From the NCBI GenBank assembly GCA_964593705.1, contig CAZQIV010000020.1, positions 1 through 64,000 of the forward strand: 64,000 nt of DNA, in the 5' to 3' direction. Source of the stretch: SABY01 sp964593705. GTDB taxonomy: Bacteria > Bacteroidota > Bacteroidia > Bacteroidales > 4484-276. Shown piece after piece: positions 52,914 through 62,856 of this stretch (position 1 is the first letter of the stretch; each line of letters starts with the position of its first letter). Position numbers and translations under genes: made by a program. The notes beneath the pieces are model-generated. The model saw only the letters and a list, made by a program, of their open reading frames with translations. It was not told the origin of the DNA and did no database searches.

Positions 52914-54338
52914 ATGAAAACAAAAATTATTGCAACTTTAGGTCCGGCATCCTCATCACCAGCCATGCTGAAAAAATTAATTTTTGCAGGTGTTGATGTT
53001 TTCCGATTGAATTTTTCACATGTCAATTATGATGAATTTGAAAGAATTATCAATGATATCCACAAGCTAAACGAAAAATTGGAAACGCATGTGGCCATAC
53101 TGGCCGATTTACAAGGCCCTAAAATCAGGATTGGCGAAGTTGCCCCGGAAGGCGTAATGCTTAAGGATGGGCAAACCATTCGATTTACCACCGATAAGTC
53201 GCAGGTTTCAGCGGATAAAATTTTCATATCCTACCAACATTTCCCGAGGGATGTGAAAGCAGGAGAAACCATTTTGCTGGATGATGGCAAATTGACCCTT
53301 AGGATCACCAAAACGGATGCTAAAACTGAAGTGGTGACCAAAGTTATAAATGGGGGCTTGCTTATGTCGCGAAAAGGAGTGAACCTGCCAAACACAAAAT
53401 TGTCGTTGCCCTCACTATCAGATAAAGATAAGGAAGATGTGAAGTTTATTTTGGATCATAAGTTCGACTGGATTGCGCTCTCCTTTGTAAGGTTAACTTC
53501 GGATATTGAAGGATTGATATCGATGATGAACTCGTACCGCCCCGATCATTCCATTCCGGTAATTGCAAAAATCGAAAAACCGGAGGCAGTTAAAAATATC
53601 GATTCCATTATACAGGCCGCTCACGGTGTGATGGTTGCGCGGGGAGACCTCGGTGTGGAGATTCCCCTGCAGAATGTTCCCATGATCCAGAAAAAGATAG
53701 TAAAAAAATGTCTGGCCAATGCCAAACCGGTTATAATAGCCACACAAATGATGGAGGGCATGTTGAACAGCCCGCGGCCTACACGTGCCGAGGTGAACGA
53801 TGTGGCCAACTCGGTGATGGATGGTGCCGATGCCTTGATGCTAAGCGGGGAAACCTCGGTTGGTAAATTCCCTGCCGAGACCGTGGAAACCATGAAGAAA
53901 ATAATTTCGGAGGTTGAGCAATACGAAGGCATTTATCACAAACATCAAAAGCCTGTTATTAAAAATAACCCTCGCTTTATTTCCGATTCGATCATTTACA
54001 GCGGTTGCAATGTGGCCCGCGAAGCCAATGCCAAAGCTATAGTTTCGGTTGCTTCATCGGGTTATTCCACAGCCAAAATTTCATCGCAAAGGCCAAAAGC
54101 CACTATTTTTGGCTTTGCCAATAATATATCAATTCTCCGTAGGCTTAATCTTTTGTGGGGAGTAAAGCCTGTATATTTCGATAGGTATATCAATACCGAT
54201 CAAACAATTACCGATCTAATGGAAGAGTTGAAACAGAAGGGATTGGCGCAATCCGGCGATTTGTTGGTGCATATATCTAATATGCCCATCAACGAACCCG
54301 GCAAATCGAACATGTTGAAATTGGGGAATGTGGAGTAA
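52914..54338 (+). CDS. pyk: Pyruvate kinase
   Basis: Final enzyme of glycolysis, transferring phosphate from phosphoenolpyruvate to ADP. The protein has 474 residues, the usual size. Motifs: KIIATLGPASSSPAML at the start, RLNFSH, the substrate Lys motif IPVIAKIEKPEAVKNID, GVMVARGDLGVEIP, the Mg and K+ site region IIATQMMEGMLNSPRPTRAEVNDVANSVMDG and LMLSGETSVGKFP. The C-terminal allosteric-type domain ends VHISNMPINEPGKSNML. Organised with the preceding IPExxxVDY gene. The first 84-bp repeat unit starts 16 bases after the stop codon. Confidence 0.97.
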   Translation: MKTKIIATLGPASSSPAMLKKLIFAGVDVFRLNFSHVNYDEFERIINDIHKLNEKLETHVAILADLQGPKIRIGEVAPEGVMLKDGQTIRFTTDKSQVSADKIFISYQHFPRDVKAGETILLDDGKLTLRITKTDAKTEVVTKVINGGLLMSRKGVNLPNTKLSLPSLSDKDKEDVKFILDHKFDWIALSFVRLTSDIEGLISMMNSYRPDHSIPVIAKIEKPEAVKNIDSIIQAAHGVMVARGDLGVEIPLQNVPMIQKKIVKKCLANAKPVIIATQMMEGMLNSPRPTRAEVNDVANSVMDGADALMLSGETSVGKFPAETVETMKKIISEVEQYEGIYHKHQKPVIKNNPRFISDSIIYSGCNVAREANAKAIVSVASSGYSTAKISSQRPKATIFGFANNISILRRLNLLWGVKPVYFDRYINTDQTITDLMEELKQKGLAQSGDLLVHISNMPINEPGKSNMLKLGNVE

Positions 54339-54354
54339 ATGTTTATTGGTGTTC

Positions 54355-54644
54355 AGTCATCCGATGAATTACTCCTGGAAGTGGCATTATTCCCTTATGC
54401 AAGGTGTCATTTGCTTAAGCAGTATTCATCGGATGACTAATCCCGGACATTCTACCAGTCATCCGATGAATAACTCCCGGAAGCTGTAATTTTTCCTTGA
54501 GTAAGGTTTCATTTGCTTTGGCGGTATTCATCGGATGACTTTTCAGGATTACCGGTGTTCAGTCATCCGATGAATTACTCCCGGAAGTGGTATTGTTCCC
54601 TTATGCAAGGTGTCTTATGCTTAAGCAGTATTCATCGGATGACT
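54355..54644. repeat. Three 84-bp units with 15-bp inverted ends
   Basis: Units at 54355-54438, 54457-54540 and 54561-54644, each 84 bp. Each begins AGTCATCCGATGAAT and ends with its complement ATTCATCGGATGACT. Interiors are similar (GGAAGTGG ... AAGGTGTCAT ... GCAGT) and the spacers are 18 and 20 bp. The same family occurs at 61292-61674. Confidence 0.92.
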
Positions 54645-55007
54645 ATTTATTTTAATGTTAAAAATTTGCTTTCCACAATGCATTAATTTAAATTTACAAT
54701 CTTTTATTAAAAAAACAAATGGCAAGGAAAACACACATATTTTGTTACCCGGTATTATGGGAAAGTAGCCCCCCCGCCCCCCTCAGCTCTTACGGCCAGG
54801 CAGGCAAGCCACTACAATAAAACAGGACATTTGCCGTGCCTTCCGAAGATGGAAAGAGCAAACACAATTCACAAAACTACAATGCCTGTTTACACGCTTA
54901 AACCTTTACCTTTATTTTTTTTACTGACCAGCCTTAACTTCTTGCCCGACATTTACTTTTTATTGTAGCATCAATTTTATTAATAAAAACCAATAAATAT
55001 CTTAATC
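54645..55007. other. Gene-free leader region
   Basis: No gene or clear promoter. It contains a C-rich run (CCCCCCGCCCCCC, about 54769-54782) and AT-rich sequence before the ATG at 55008. Confidence 0.4.
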
Positions 55008-58000
55008 ATGAATAATAAAATATACAATTTATTTGTCGTGCTCTTGCTTATTGCATGCAGCCAGCTTTACGGCCAAAGTCCGTTCAGCATAACAAAAGAC
55101 ACCCTGGGAGGCGACCAGGTATTGGTTAGAATTGAGCATACCAACGGAAGGTATGTGGAACACATTATTGATGGAAATCAGGATGATATCCATGTTGATT
55201 TCATCGACTACATCCAACAGGATAATGGTTCATCTGGTTTTAGCCATGATGTTTTGAGTAACACCATTGCTTTGCCAAAAGCGGATATCAATTCCCATCC
55301 GCTTGAACTCTACAACACCGGCTCCAAGGTTTATTGCCTCGGTACAAAACAATTGATGTTTGTGGACTCTCAAACAGACGAAGTTAGAAATGCACTTTCT
55401 CTTGGCAATTCTGGCAACTATCATGCAATGGATTTTTTAAATATGTTGCCTGTTAGTAGATTTATGGCTGGAAATAGTTCGGATGATATCCTGTATTGTG
55501 CTGATCTGGCAAATAATTTATACTTCATTGATGTAACAACAGATGAAATTCTGTTTTCACATTCCCTTAACAATTATGCAGAACAGTTATCTACAATAGT
55601 TGAATATGATGAGGCAACGAACAGGGTTTTCTGGTTGATCAACTCATGGGAAAGTACAAATGGTACGATTATCCTTGCCTTTGATGGAACTGACGGTTCA
55701 TTAATATCACAGCGCTATTTCGACCAGGAACTGAATGATATGATCGCTTTTAACGGCAATCTTGTGGTTTCGGAATCTTCCCAATTGTTAAAATTAAACC
55801 AATTAAGCTTAAGCACTATAGCTACTTATGCTGGTGATTTCAGAAAACTGTTTTTCCTTTACAGCAATGAATTTGTGGCTGAAGAATATGTGCAACTTGG
55901 AATTAAATATTTCACAATAATTGACAATCTATCTTTTACACCAATACAATCATTGGCCGGAACACAGGAGCAGCATTTGAAAGCAATGCCTGTCGTACCT
56001 GATCATAGTTTTTTATTATTAACCGGTGGGTTTTTTGGTGGTGAATATATTTCAAATATTTCTAAGATAGAAAAAGTAAATAATACCTACGTTACCAACC
56101 AAGTGCAACATATACTAGGGTTTCAATTAAAAACAATGATTTCATCACCATCAGGAAATGCAATATTTTGTGCGGGAGGAAATTATTTATGCAGATTGAA
56201 TATGAATACATTAGAAATTGAAGGCGAAAGTACATTAATTGGATGTCAAAATTGGGATTTATCGGTTTCAGACAGACAAGACGGAGTGAGAATATTTTCT
56301 GCAAATGCCAGGGAAGGTACCATCAGTATCCATGATGGGTATTGCAGCCTTTTAGCTATAGATCAAACAGCATTTAAAACCAGTAAAGGTTGCTTAAACC
56401 CTGTAAATAATAAAGTTTATTTCATTAACAACAGGATTACCTATCAACAATCAGGAATCGCTATAATCGATGGTAATACCGAGGAGCTTATTAATAATTT
56501 ACCATTGGGTGCTTACTTAACCGATGTTGTTTATAATGAAGTATCCAATACTATTACCGTCACATCATATTGGGATAACGAAATATATGTTATCGATGGA
56601 AATAGTGATGAGCTCATTAAAACTATAGGTCTGCCGCGGCCACAAAGGTTATTTAGCTACCAGGATAAGGTATTCTGTGGTACTAATTCTGCAATTTATA
56701 TGATCGATGTGGACAACAACTATTCAGTTTCCTCCTTTCCGCTTAACTTTTCAGGTAATGTTGAGAACTGTATGGACTTTGCATTAAACACCAATGATGA
56801 AAAGCTTTACGTACTCTATAAATATGGAGAAGATGCCTATCTTGAAGAAATCGACTTACTCAACTATTCTATAAATCAGCGAAAATATAAAGATATTATT
56901 AATGGATATGATATTGAGTATGATCCAATCCATGATAAAATATACCTTGCAAATGCTTTGTTACCAAAATTATTTGTTTTAGACCCTGCAAGTTTAGGCA
57001 TAATTCAAGAAATAGATTATCAAGCATTGGCCGTGATCTATCAATTGGATTTAAAGATTGATCAGTTTAAAAATAAAGCTTATCTCACCTACAGGGAAAT
57101 TTCAGGAACCAGAAAAAGAACCACCATTGACCTGGATAATGCCGTTTATGAAACATTTAACCTGAATGCTGGGAGAGCTACACAGACTTTCAATGAGCTG
57201 AATGATCAGGTATATTATCAAACAGTGGCATTAAATGATGAAAACAAATTTGAAGTATTTGTCAATGCTATTAGTGGTTTGGATGGTGAAGAAATGGATA
57301 ACATGTACACAGGAAACCTGCTCAATAGGAATTATTCATTTTATATGGATACATACGGAAAATTAACACCAATAATTAACACCGAAACCAACAAAATCTA
57401 TTGGCCCAATGCCGGCTTCTCCAATGTTTCGGTTATCAATGCTTACACCGACCGCCTCGGCCTTAAAAGCGGCTGGAACTGGCTCTCCTTCCCAAGGCTG
57501 GAAAGGGCAGAAAATAACCCGGCTCCTGTGATTCCGGTGCTCGATAATATTAATTATTTCCCGGATGTTGAGTTACTATTACAAGATCAATACGGTACAC
57601 AGTTAATTTGGGAAGATTCATATTGGTATGGTCAGTTGACGCAGGTTATTAGTACAGAAGGTTACATGCTGAACCTGGATATACTAAGTGATAACAATGC
57701 CCCGGAAATGAAGCTATACGGTGCAATACTTGATCCCGAAACCCCAATCACACTTAATCCTGGTGGATATAATTGGGTGGGTTATTTTATTGAAGATGCC
57801 CAAATGCCCCTGGATGCCATCCCTGCCGATGTGCTACAGTACGTGTTGGAAATTAAAGCACAAAACTGGACTATGATACGCATCGAACAAAACCCTGAAT
57901 GGGAATATAAAGGCAAGGTTATGCCCATTCAATACGGCCAGATGGTAAAGATAATTGTGGTTTCACAACAAAGCCTGGTGTGGAACCAGCCCCAGCAAGC

Positions 58001-58664
58001 TGCCGGGTTGATGACAGTGCTCACGACCGAATATTACGAATTTGAAGAACAGGCCGACTACCTGCCCATTTTTGTTGAAACCGATGCCGCGAGCGATATA
58101 CATGAAATAGCCGTGCTGGCCAATGGCGGGGTAAAAGGCGCTGCCGTACGCGAGCCGGGCGACACCCTTATCCAGGTGAGTGCTTATTTGGAAGGTGTGC
58201 CCCCGGGAACGCCTTTAACATTTGAAACCTGGAACGGGTATAAATCGGCACCGGCAGGCAGTAACAGTTACGCGGTATTCAATCCCGCGAACAAAACCTA
58301 CGAAAGCCGCACATTGTACATAGGCGAGCGTGCCCGCTATCATGTCGTTTCGCTTAAATCGGGTACCGAAACCCGTGCTTTGTCGAATCCGGTTGAAGTG
58401 AACTGTGCGCCCAACCCCTTTGCCGGCGAAACAACTTTTACCGTTAGGGTGAACCAAGCAGCCGGGGTTATTCTTGCTATTCGCGACATCAACGGCAAAA
58501 CGGTAGCTACCCTGCTTAACAGCCCAATGCCCGAAGGTTTATACCAGGCTACCTGGGATGGTAGGGCCGGAAATGGAACCCATGCCGGCAACGGTGTATA
58601 TTACTACAGCCTCACCATCGATGGCAGGCAACAGGACTCCGGCAAGGTGGTGCTGCTGAGGTAA
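55008..58664 (+). CDS. Large secreted beta-propeller protein, T9SS cargo
   Basis: A 1218-residue extracellular protein. Signal peptide at 1-23 (NLFVVLLLIACSQLYGQ). Residues about 60-800 carry repeated YVTN/SMP-30-like propeller blades (VYCLGTKQLMFVDSQTDEV; NNKVYFINNR; NTITVTSYWDNEIYVIDGNS). From about 815 comes a domain starting LKSGWNWLSFPRLER, common in T9SS proteins. The end is a FlgD-like/type A sorting domain (CAPNPFAGETTFTVRV ... IRDINGKTVATLL ... GVYYYSLTIDG). Ligand unknown. Confidence 0.85.
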   Translation: MNNKIYNLFVVLLLIACSQLYGQSPFSITKDTLGGDQVLVRIEHTNGRYVEHIIDGNQDDIHVDFIDYIQQDNGSSGFSHDVLSNTIALPKADINSHPLELYNTGSKVYCLGTKQLMFVDSQTDEVRNALSLGNSGNYHAMDFLNMLPVSRFMAGNSSDDILYCADLANNLYFIDVTTDEILFSHSLNNYAEQLSTIVEYDEATNRVFWLINSWESTNGTIILAFDGTDGSLISQRYFDQELNDMIAFNGNLVVSESSQLLKLNQLSLSTIATYAGDFRKLFFLYSNEFVAEEYVQLGIKYFTIIDNLSFTPIQSLAGTQEQHLKAMPVVPDHSFLLLTGGFFGGEYISNISKIEKVNNTYVTNQVQHILGFQLKTMISSPSGNAIFCAGGNYLCRLNMNTLEIEGESTLIGCQNWDLSVSDRQDGVRIFSANAREGTISIHDGYCSLLAIDQTAFKTSKGCLNPVNNKVYFINNRITYQQSGIAIIDGNTEELINNLPLGAYLTDVVYNEVSNTITVTSYWDNEIYVIDGNSDELIKTIGLPRPQRLFSYQDKVFCGTNSAIYMIDVDNNYSVSSFPLNFSGNVENCMDFALNTNDEKLYVLYKYGEDAYLEEIDLLNYSINQRKYKDIINGYDIEYDPIHDKIYLANALLPKLFVLDPASLGIIQEIDYQALAVIYQLDLKIDQFKNKAYLTYREISGTRKRTTIDLDNAVYETFNLNAGRATQTFNELNDQVYYQTVALNDENKFEVFVNAISGLDGEEMDNMYTGNLLNRNYSFYMDTYGKLTPIINTETNKIYWPNAGFSNVSVINAYTDRLGLKSGWNWLSFPRLERAENNPAPVIPVLDNINYFPDVELLLQDQYGTQLIWEDSYWYGQLTQVISTEGYMLNLDILSDNNAPEMKLYGAILDPETPITLNPGGYNWVGYFIEDAQMPLDAIPADVLQYVLEIKAQNWTMIRIEQNPEWEYKGKVMPIQYGQMVKIIVVSQQSLVWNQPQQAAGLMTVLTTEYYEFEEQADYLPIFVETDAASDIHEIAVLANGGVKGAAVREPGDTLIQVSAYLEGVPPGTPLTFETWNGYKSAPAGSNSYAVFNPANKTYESRTLYIGERARYHVVSLKSGTETRALSNPVEVNCAPNPFAGETTFTVRVNQAAGVILAIRDINGKTVATLLNSPMPEGLYQATWDGRAGNGTHAGNGVYYYSLTIDGRQQDSGKVVLLR

Positions 58665-58699
58665 AAACAGGCCCAATTAAATTCAAAATCAAATCATCG

Positions 58700-58736
58700 G
58701 CCACGCCGGCCACTACCGGCCGGTGTGGCTGTTTTT
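58700..58736 (+). terminator. Rho-independent terminator
   Basis: GCCACGCCGGCC (58700-58711) pairs with GGCCGGTGTGGC (58718-58729), with one G-T pair, around ACTACC, followed by TGTTTTT. It ends the 1218-residue gene. Confidence 0.88.
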
Positions 58737-58781
58737 ACTTGCTAAATAATCTATAAACAAATCGTTTAATTATTATTGATT

Positions 58782-61247
58782 ATGAAATTATTAAAGACAA
58801 CATCAGGCAGTTCAAATTACTGTTTCTGCCGGTTCAAACATATCACCTTTGGTAAATTTGCCGGGGCAGCTACACTTCTTTTATTCTTAATAATTTTCAC
58901 GATGCCTTCTGTGCTGCCGGGAGCCATCCTCACCGTAAAGCAGGACGGCACCGGCGATTTCACCCAAATCCAGGAAGCCTACATGGCGACACTATCCGGA
59001 GATACAGTGCTGGTGTATCCCGGGACTTATATTGAAAACCTACATATTTATAAGTTTATCGATATCACCCTGACCAGTCTGTTTTTAACAACACAGGACA
59101 GGTCATATATTAATAACACCATCATTGACGGGAATCAAACAGGGAGTTGTGTATATATTCAGGATACCTATGATAAAGAAGTAACCATAGAAGGTTTTAC
59201 GCTTACCAATGGCTCAGGGCACGGAGAAGGATTGAGGGGTGGAGGTATATATGTGAACGGTGCTTCCTCTGTTTCCGTTATTTCCAATATTATAAAAAAC
59301 AACACTGCCGGTGGGGGTGGTGGTATTATGGTAAATAGCAGCAATTTGTTTATATCTGATAATATTATTTGCCATAACAGAGCTTTTGGGGGTGGCGGAG
59401 GAATTTGCAATTTATATGAATCTAACATAGAATTCGACCCGATTCACAAAAATAGTGTTTACCTGAACTATGCTCCTTTAGCAATGGATATAAGCAAAAT
59501 AATTTACAGCGGGCCAATGGACATTATATTAGATACGTGTACAGTATTGGAACCTGATTATTATTTTATTTATTCTCATGATTTATTAAATTTCCCAAAT
59601 AATGACATCACCATTTCGGTGGAGCATGGCAAAATAGAACCGGTGAATAGTGATCTATACGTAAATCCTGGTACCGGAGATGATAATAATGACGGCCTTA
59701 CACCGGAGACTGCCTTAAGAACGGTCTCCTGGGCCTGTACTAAAATCGCTTCCGATAGCACTAATCCTTTAAATATTTACCTGATGGATGGCATTTATTC
59801 CCCATCGACCAACCAGGAACGCTTTCCGTTTAACGGAAGGAGCTATGTATCGTTGATTGGCGAAAGTATGGAAAACACCATTTTTGATGGCGATTCTTCT
59901 TACTTTTTTTATTTGAGCAGTGGTGTGCAAACAAACTTCAGCATCAAGAATATAACCATGCAAAATACTTATGGACTCGACCTCCAATCAAATAAAAGTG
60001 GTTGTATGTATTTTCTATGTTGTGATAATGCAACCGTTCAAAATATTACCGTGAAAAATTGTCAGGATAACAAAACATCCGGGATAGGTTTTGATTATCC
60101 AGATAAATTATTGCTGAAAAATATCACCATCGATCATTTACAAGGTGGCTTCGTATTCCGCATGGGCAATACTGAAGCTCCCGGAAAAACTTTTAGGTGC
60201 GATAATATTGTCATTAGGGATTTTATTCCGGATGCCGATCCCTGGCAAACAGGAGGCGAAGGTGGAGGAATGAGTGTTGTTGGAAATTTATATGAAGATG
60301 ATAGGTTTACAGGCACCTTTTCTAACTTGCAAATTACAAATGGTCTGCGCATTCCAAATCCCGGTTGGGGTCTGGGAACTAATGTAGTGTTCGGGATAAC
60401 CTATCGTGCAAAAGTAAACCTGGTAAATGCTACCATCGGCAACAACACCTGCCGGGGTGTGGAAAGTATTGCTGGACACATAAACGAAGGCGCCGTTGTA
60501 AACATTTACAACACCATAATGTATGGCGATTCACTTAAAGAACTCGGTTTGGGAAGCGAAGCAGGATCATACTTCCCGGCTACTGCCAATATCTCCTACT
60601 CCAATATCGAAGGGGGCGAGGATGATATAATTAACTGGCAAAACTACCATATCCTCAACTGGTTGGAAGGCAACATGGATGAAAACCCGCAGTGGGTAGG
60701 CACGGGCGATACGGCCTATTACCTCCAGGATGATTCGCCGTGCATCAATGCCGGCACACCCATGTTCGAAGAAGGTATGGAGCCACCCTATATTAAGGAG
60801 GAAAACGGACGCTATGTACTCTATATGCACAACATGGATACCGTACACCTGCCTGCCACCGACCTGGCCGGGAACCCGCGCATCTCGGGTGGCCGCATCG
60901 ACGTGGGCGCTTACGAGTTTCAGGATACCACTACTGCCATCCAGCAATATCCGGCGGCGCAAAGCGATGTTTCTAAGGTATCGGTTTATCCCAATCCCTT
61001 TTATGTACACACCTTCGTGGATTTCAGCCTCGAACAAAAAAGCCAAATCCGCATTACTATCATGGATATCAATGGAAAAACCGTGAAAAACCTTATCGAT
61101 GCCAGCCTGCCCAAAGGCAAATACAAGCTCACCTGGAAAGGCGACAACGATTACGGCAATACCCTCAAAACTGGTGTGTATTTATTGAATATGTGGATGG
61201 ATAGTGAAAAGGTATCCACGCTTAAAGTGGTGAAAGAAAAGTATTAG
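58782..61247 (+). CDS. Parallel beta-helix secreted protein, T9SS cargo
   Basis: An 821-residue extracellular protein. A long N-terminal region (30 residues with several cysteines) precedes the hydrophobic segment AATLLLFLIIFTMPSVLPGA, an extended signal peptide. Two right-handed beta-helix parts follow: about 50-235 (IQEAYMATLSGDTVLVYPGTY; IEGFTLTNGSGHGEG) and about 290-600, the latter starting with a DUF1565-type LYVNPGTGDDNNDGLTPETALRTVS. The C-terminus (VSVYPNPFYVHTFVDFSL ... IMDINGKTVKNLI ... GVYLLNMWMD) is a type A T9SS sorting domain. Possibly binds or cleaves polysaccharide; no catalytic residues recognised. ATG at 58782 is preferred over TTG at 58776. Confidence 0.85.
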   Translation: MKLLKTTSGSSNYCFCRFKHITFGKFAGAATLLLFLIIFTMPSVLPGAILTVKQDGTGDFTQIQEAYMATLSGDTVLVYPGTYIENLHIYKFIDITLTSLFLTTQDRSYINNTIIDGNQTGSCVYIQDTYDKEVTIEGFTLTNGSGHGEGLRGGGIYVNGASSVSVISNIIKNNTAGGGGGIMVNSSNLFISDNIICHNRAFGGGGGICNLYESNIEFDPIHKNSVYLNYAPLAMDISKIIYSGPMDIILDTCTVLEPDYYFIYSHDLLNFPNNDITISVEHGKIEPVNSDLYVNPGTGDDNNDGLTPETALRTVSWACTKIASDSTNPLNIYLMDGIYSPSTNQERFPFNGRSYVSLIGESMENTIFDGDSSYFFYLSSGVQTNFSIKNITMQNTYGLDLQSNKSGCMYFLCCDNATVQNITVKNCQDNKTSGIGFDYPDKLLLKNITIDHLQGGFVFRMGNTEAPGKTFRCDNIVIRDFIPDADPWQTGGEGGGMSVVGNLYEDDRFTGTFSNLQITNGLRIPNPGWGLGTNVVFGITYRAKVNLVNATIGNNTCRGVESIAGHINEGAVVNIYNTIMYGDSLKELGLGSEAGSYFPATANISYSNIEGGEDDIINWQNYHILNWLEGNMDENPQWVGTGDTAYYLQDDSPCINAGTPMFEEGMEPPYIKEENGRYVLYMHNMDTVHLPATDLAGNPRISGGRIDVGAYEFQDTTTAIQQYPAAQSDVSKVSVYPNPFYVHTFVDFSLEQKSQIRITIMDINGKTVKNLIDASLPKGKYKLTWKGDNDYGNTLKTGVYLLNMWMDSEKVSTLKVVKEKY

Positions 61248-61291
61248 AAGGAGGGTTGTTAAGTTTGACGTTTCGAAGTCAACATTTCACC

Positions 61292-61674
61292 AGTCATCCG
61301 ATGAATAATTCCCGGAAGTGGTATTGTTCCCATGCGCAAGGTGTCATTTGATTTGGCAGTATTCATCGGATGACTTTCCCGGACATTTTAGTAGTCATCC
61401 GATGAATAATTCCCGGAAGTGGTATTGTTCCCATGCGCAAGGTGTCATTTGATTTGGCAGTATTCATCGGATGACTTTCCCGGACATTCTACCAGTCATC
61501 CGATGAATTACATCAGGAAGTGGTAACAGTTCTGCGCATGGTGTCAGTTGCATAAGCAGTATTCATCGGATGACTTTCCCGGACATTCTAGTAGTCATCA
61601 GATGAATTACATCAGGAAGTGGTAACAGTTCTGCGCATGGTGTCAGTTGCATAAGCAGTATTCATCGGATGACT
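61292..61674. repeat. Four 82-84-bp units with 15-bp inverted ends
   Basis: Units at 61292-61375 and 61393-61476 (84 bp, interior CATGCGCAAGGTGTCATTTG) and at 61494-61575 and 61593-61674 (82 bp, interior CTGCGCATGGTGTCAGTTGC). Spacers all read TTTCCCGGACATT and a few more bases. The last unit has one changed base in its left end (AGTCATCAGATGAAT). Same family as 54355-54644. The array lies between convergent genes. Confidence 0.92.
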
Positions 61675-61685
61675 TATCCTGACAG

Positions 61686-62462
61686 CTAATTTCTCCTGAT
61701 AAAATTGTAGGTAATGGTTCCTACCTGAAGGTCGGCAGCGTTGGGGTCGGGGGTAAATACAGATTTTTGTGCGGCATCTCCAGCCATCTTTCTCAACTGT
61801 GCATCGGCAATGGTTGTTCCTTTTACTCCAGACTGCACCCGTGTAACTTTTCCTTGTTTGTTTACCCAGATTTTTACCACTACTTTCCCCTGCTCCATCG
61901 AGTTGTAGGTGGGTTTTGGGAGGTGGATAGAACCTCGCCCTTCAAGGTCGAAAGAAACACCATCGCCCTGGCCGGAAATACCGTCTTGTTTTTTGCTGTC
62001 TTTGGAGCCGCTTTCTTTTCCCTGGTCAGCTTCCCTAGTCCCGTCACCCTGGTTTCCCGATTCGTCCTCATCTTTTTTAAGTGGTGTGTAAAGTGCATTG
62101 GGATTTACTTTCGGTTTTTCAACTACTTTTTCCTCAACTACTTTTTCTTCTACCGCTTCTTCCTGAATTACTTTTTCGATGATTTTTTCCTCGATTAGAG
62201 GAGTTTCTTCCACATCCTGGGTGATGATTTCTTTAGGCTCGGGTTTTATAACTTCGGGTTGAATACGTTGAATGGGTTTTATTTTTTCGGGTTGTGTGAG
62301 CCCCGATCCTGCATTGTCATATCCAAGGCTAACCTCAACGCCTTCTTCGCCGGGCAATGGGAGCGGAGTGCGCAGGGCAAGAAAAAGCAAGGCAACAAGT
62401 ATCAGGGCATGAAAAATTACAGTCCCAATCACAGCATGCTTATTATATTTCTTTTCGTTCAT
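61686..62462 (-). CDS. TonB-family energy transducer
   Basis: A 258-residue protein. One N-terminal membrane helix (HAVIGTVIFHALILVALLFLAL) is followed by a long Pro/Glu/Lys-rich periplasmic linker (about 55-135, EKVIQEEAVEEKVVEEKVVE). The C-terminal TonB fold (about 180-258) includes KPTYNSMEQGKVVVKIWVNK and ends DLQVGTITYNFIRRN. It passes energy from the ExbB-ExbD motor to outer-membrane receptors. A TolA-like role is possible. It is last in the exbB-exbD-tonB order, after a gap of 394 bases filled with repeats. Confidence 0.88.
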   Translation of the reverse strand: MNEKKYNKHAVIGTVIFHALILVALLFLALRTPLPLPGEEGVEVSLGYDNAGSGLTQPEKIKPIQRIQPEVIKPEPKEIITQDVEETPLIEEKIIEKVIQEEAVEEKVVEEKVVEKPKVNPNALYTPLKKDEDESGNQGDGTREADQGKESGSKDSKKQDGISGQGDGVSFDLEGRGSIHLPKPTYNSMEQGKVVVKIWVNKQGKVTRVQSGVKGTTIADAQLRKMAGDAAQKSVFTPDPNAADLQVGTITYNFIRRN

Positions 62463-62572
62463 TGTTTTATTATATTTTTAGTCCACAGTGCCGAAAAAAC
62501 ATCCCGAAGCTTCGGGATTTGATTTCATATTTTTTCGAGCCCAGGATTCAAGAATCCCGGATTTGCAACATC

Positions 62573-62637
62573 CCTGCCTCGCCTTAACAAAAGCCTACGC
62601 TGGCGGCCCGCTTCGCAGCGAGGCGAGCAAGGCGGGC
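62573..62637. repeat. Dispersed CCTGCCTCGCC hairpin repeat and neighbours
   Basis: A longer variant of the 53-bp repeat at 2962-3406 (CCTGCCTCGCC ... GGCGAGCAAGGCGGGC). It is followed by TCCGAAGGACTCCTTTGGAGA (shared with about 3247) and by AGTCCACAGTCTCCAGTTTCC-like words. These repeats, the palindrome at 62788 and the AT-rich heptamers at 62830-62862 fill the gap between tonB and exbD. Confidence 0.65.
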
Positions 62638-62787
62638 TCGAAAAGTTACGAAAATTGTCCGAAGGACTCCTTTGGAGAAAATTTTCTACTTTTCGGGATA
62701 TTCAGTCCACAGTCTCCAGTTTCCAGTCCCAAATGCTTTCGGGATCATTCTTCATTATGCACTATCAATTTATCAATTATTTAAGTT

Positions 62788-62805
62788 GACAAGGCATGCC
62801 TTGTC
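62788..62805. repeat. GCATGC-centred palindrome, fifth copy
   Basis: GACAAGGCATGCCTTGTC is a perfect 18-bp palindrome, the core of the family at 37144-37225 and 38624-38699. Confidence 0.7.
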
Positions 62806-62856
62806 TCTACGGAAAAACATTTTAATTACAAATAACTATTAACTATTAACCAATAA

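Noticed and set aside
54355..54644. Possible CRISPR array (and likewise at 61292-61674)
   Set aside because: Units have inverted ends and conserved interiors, while the spacers are nearly identical to each other.
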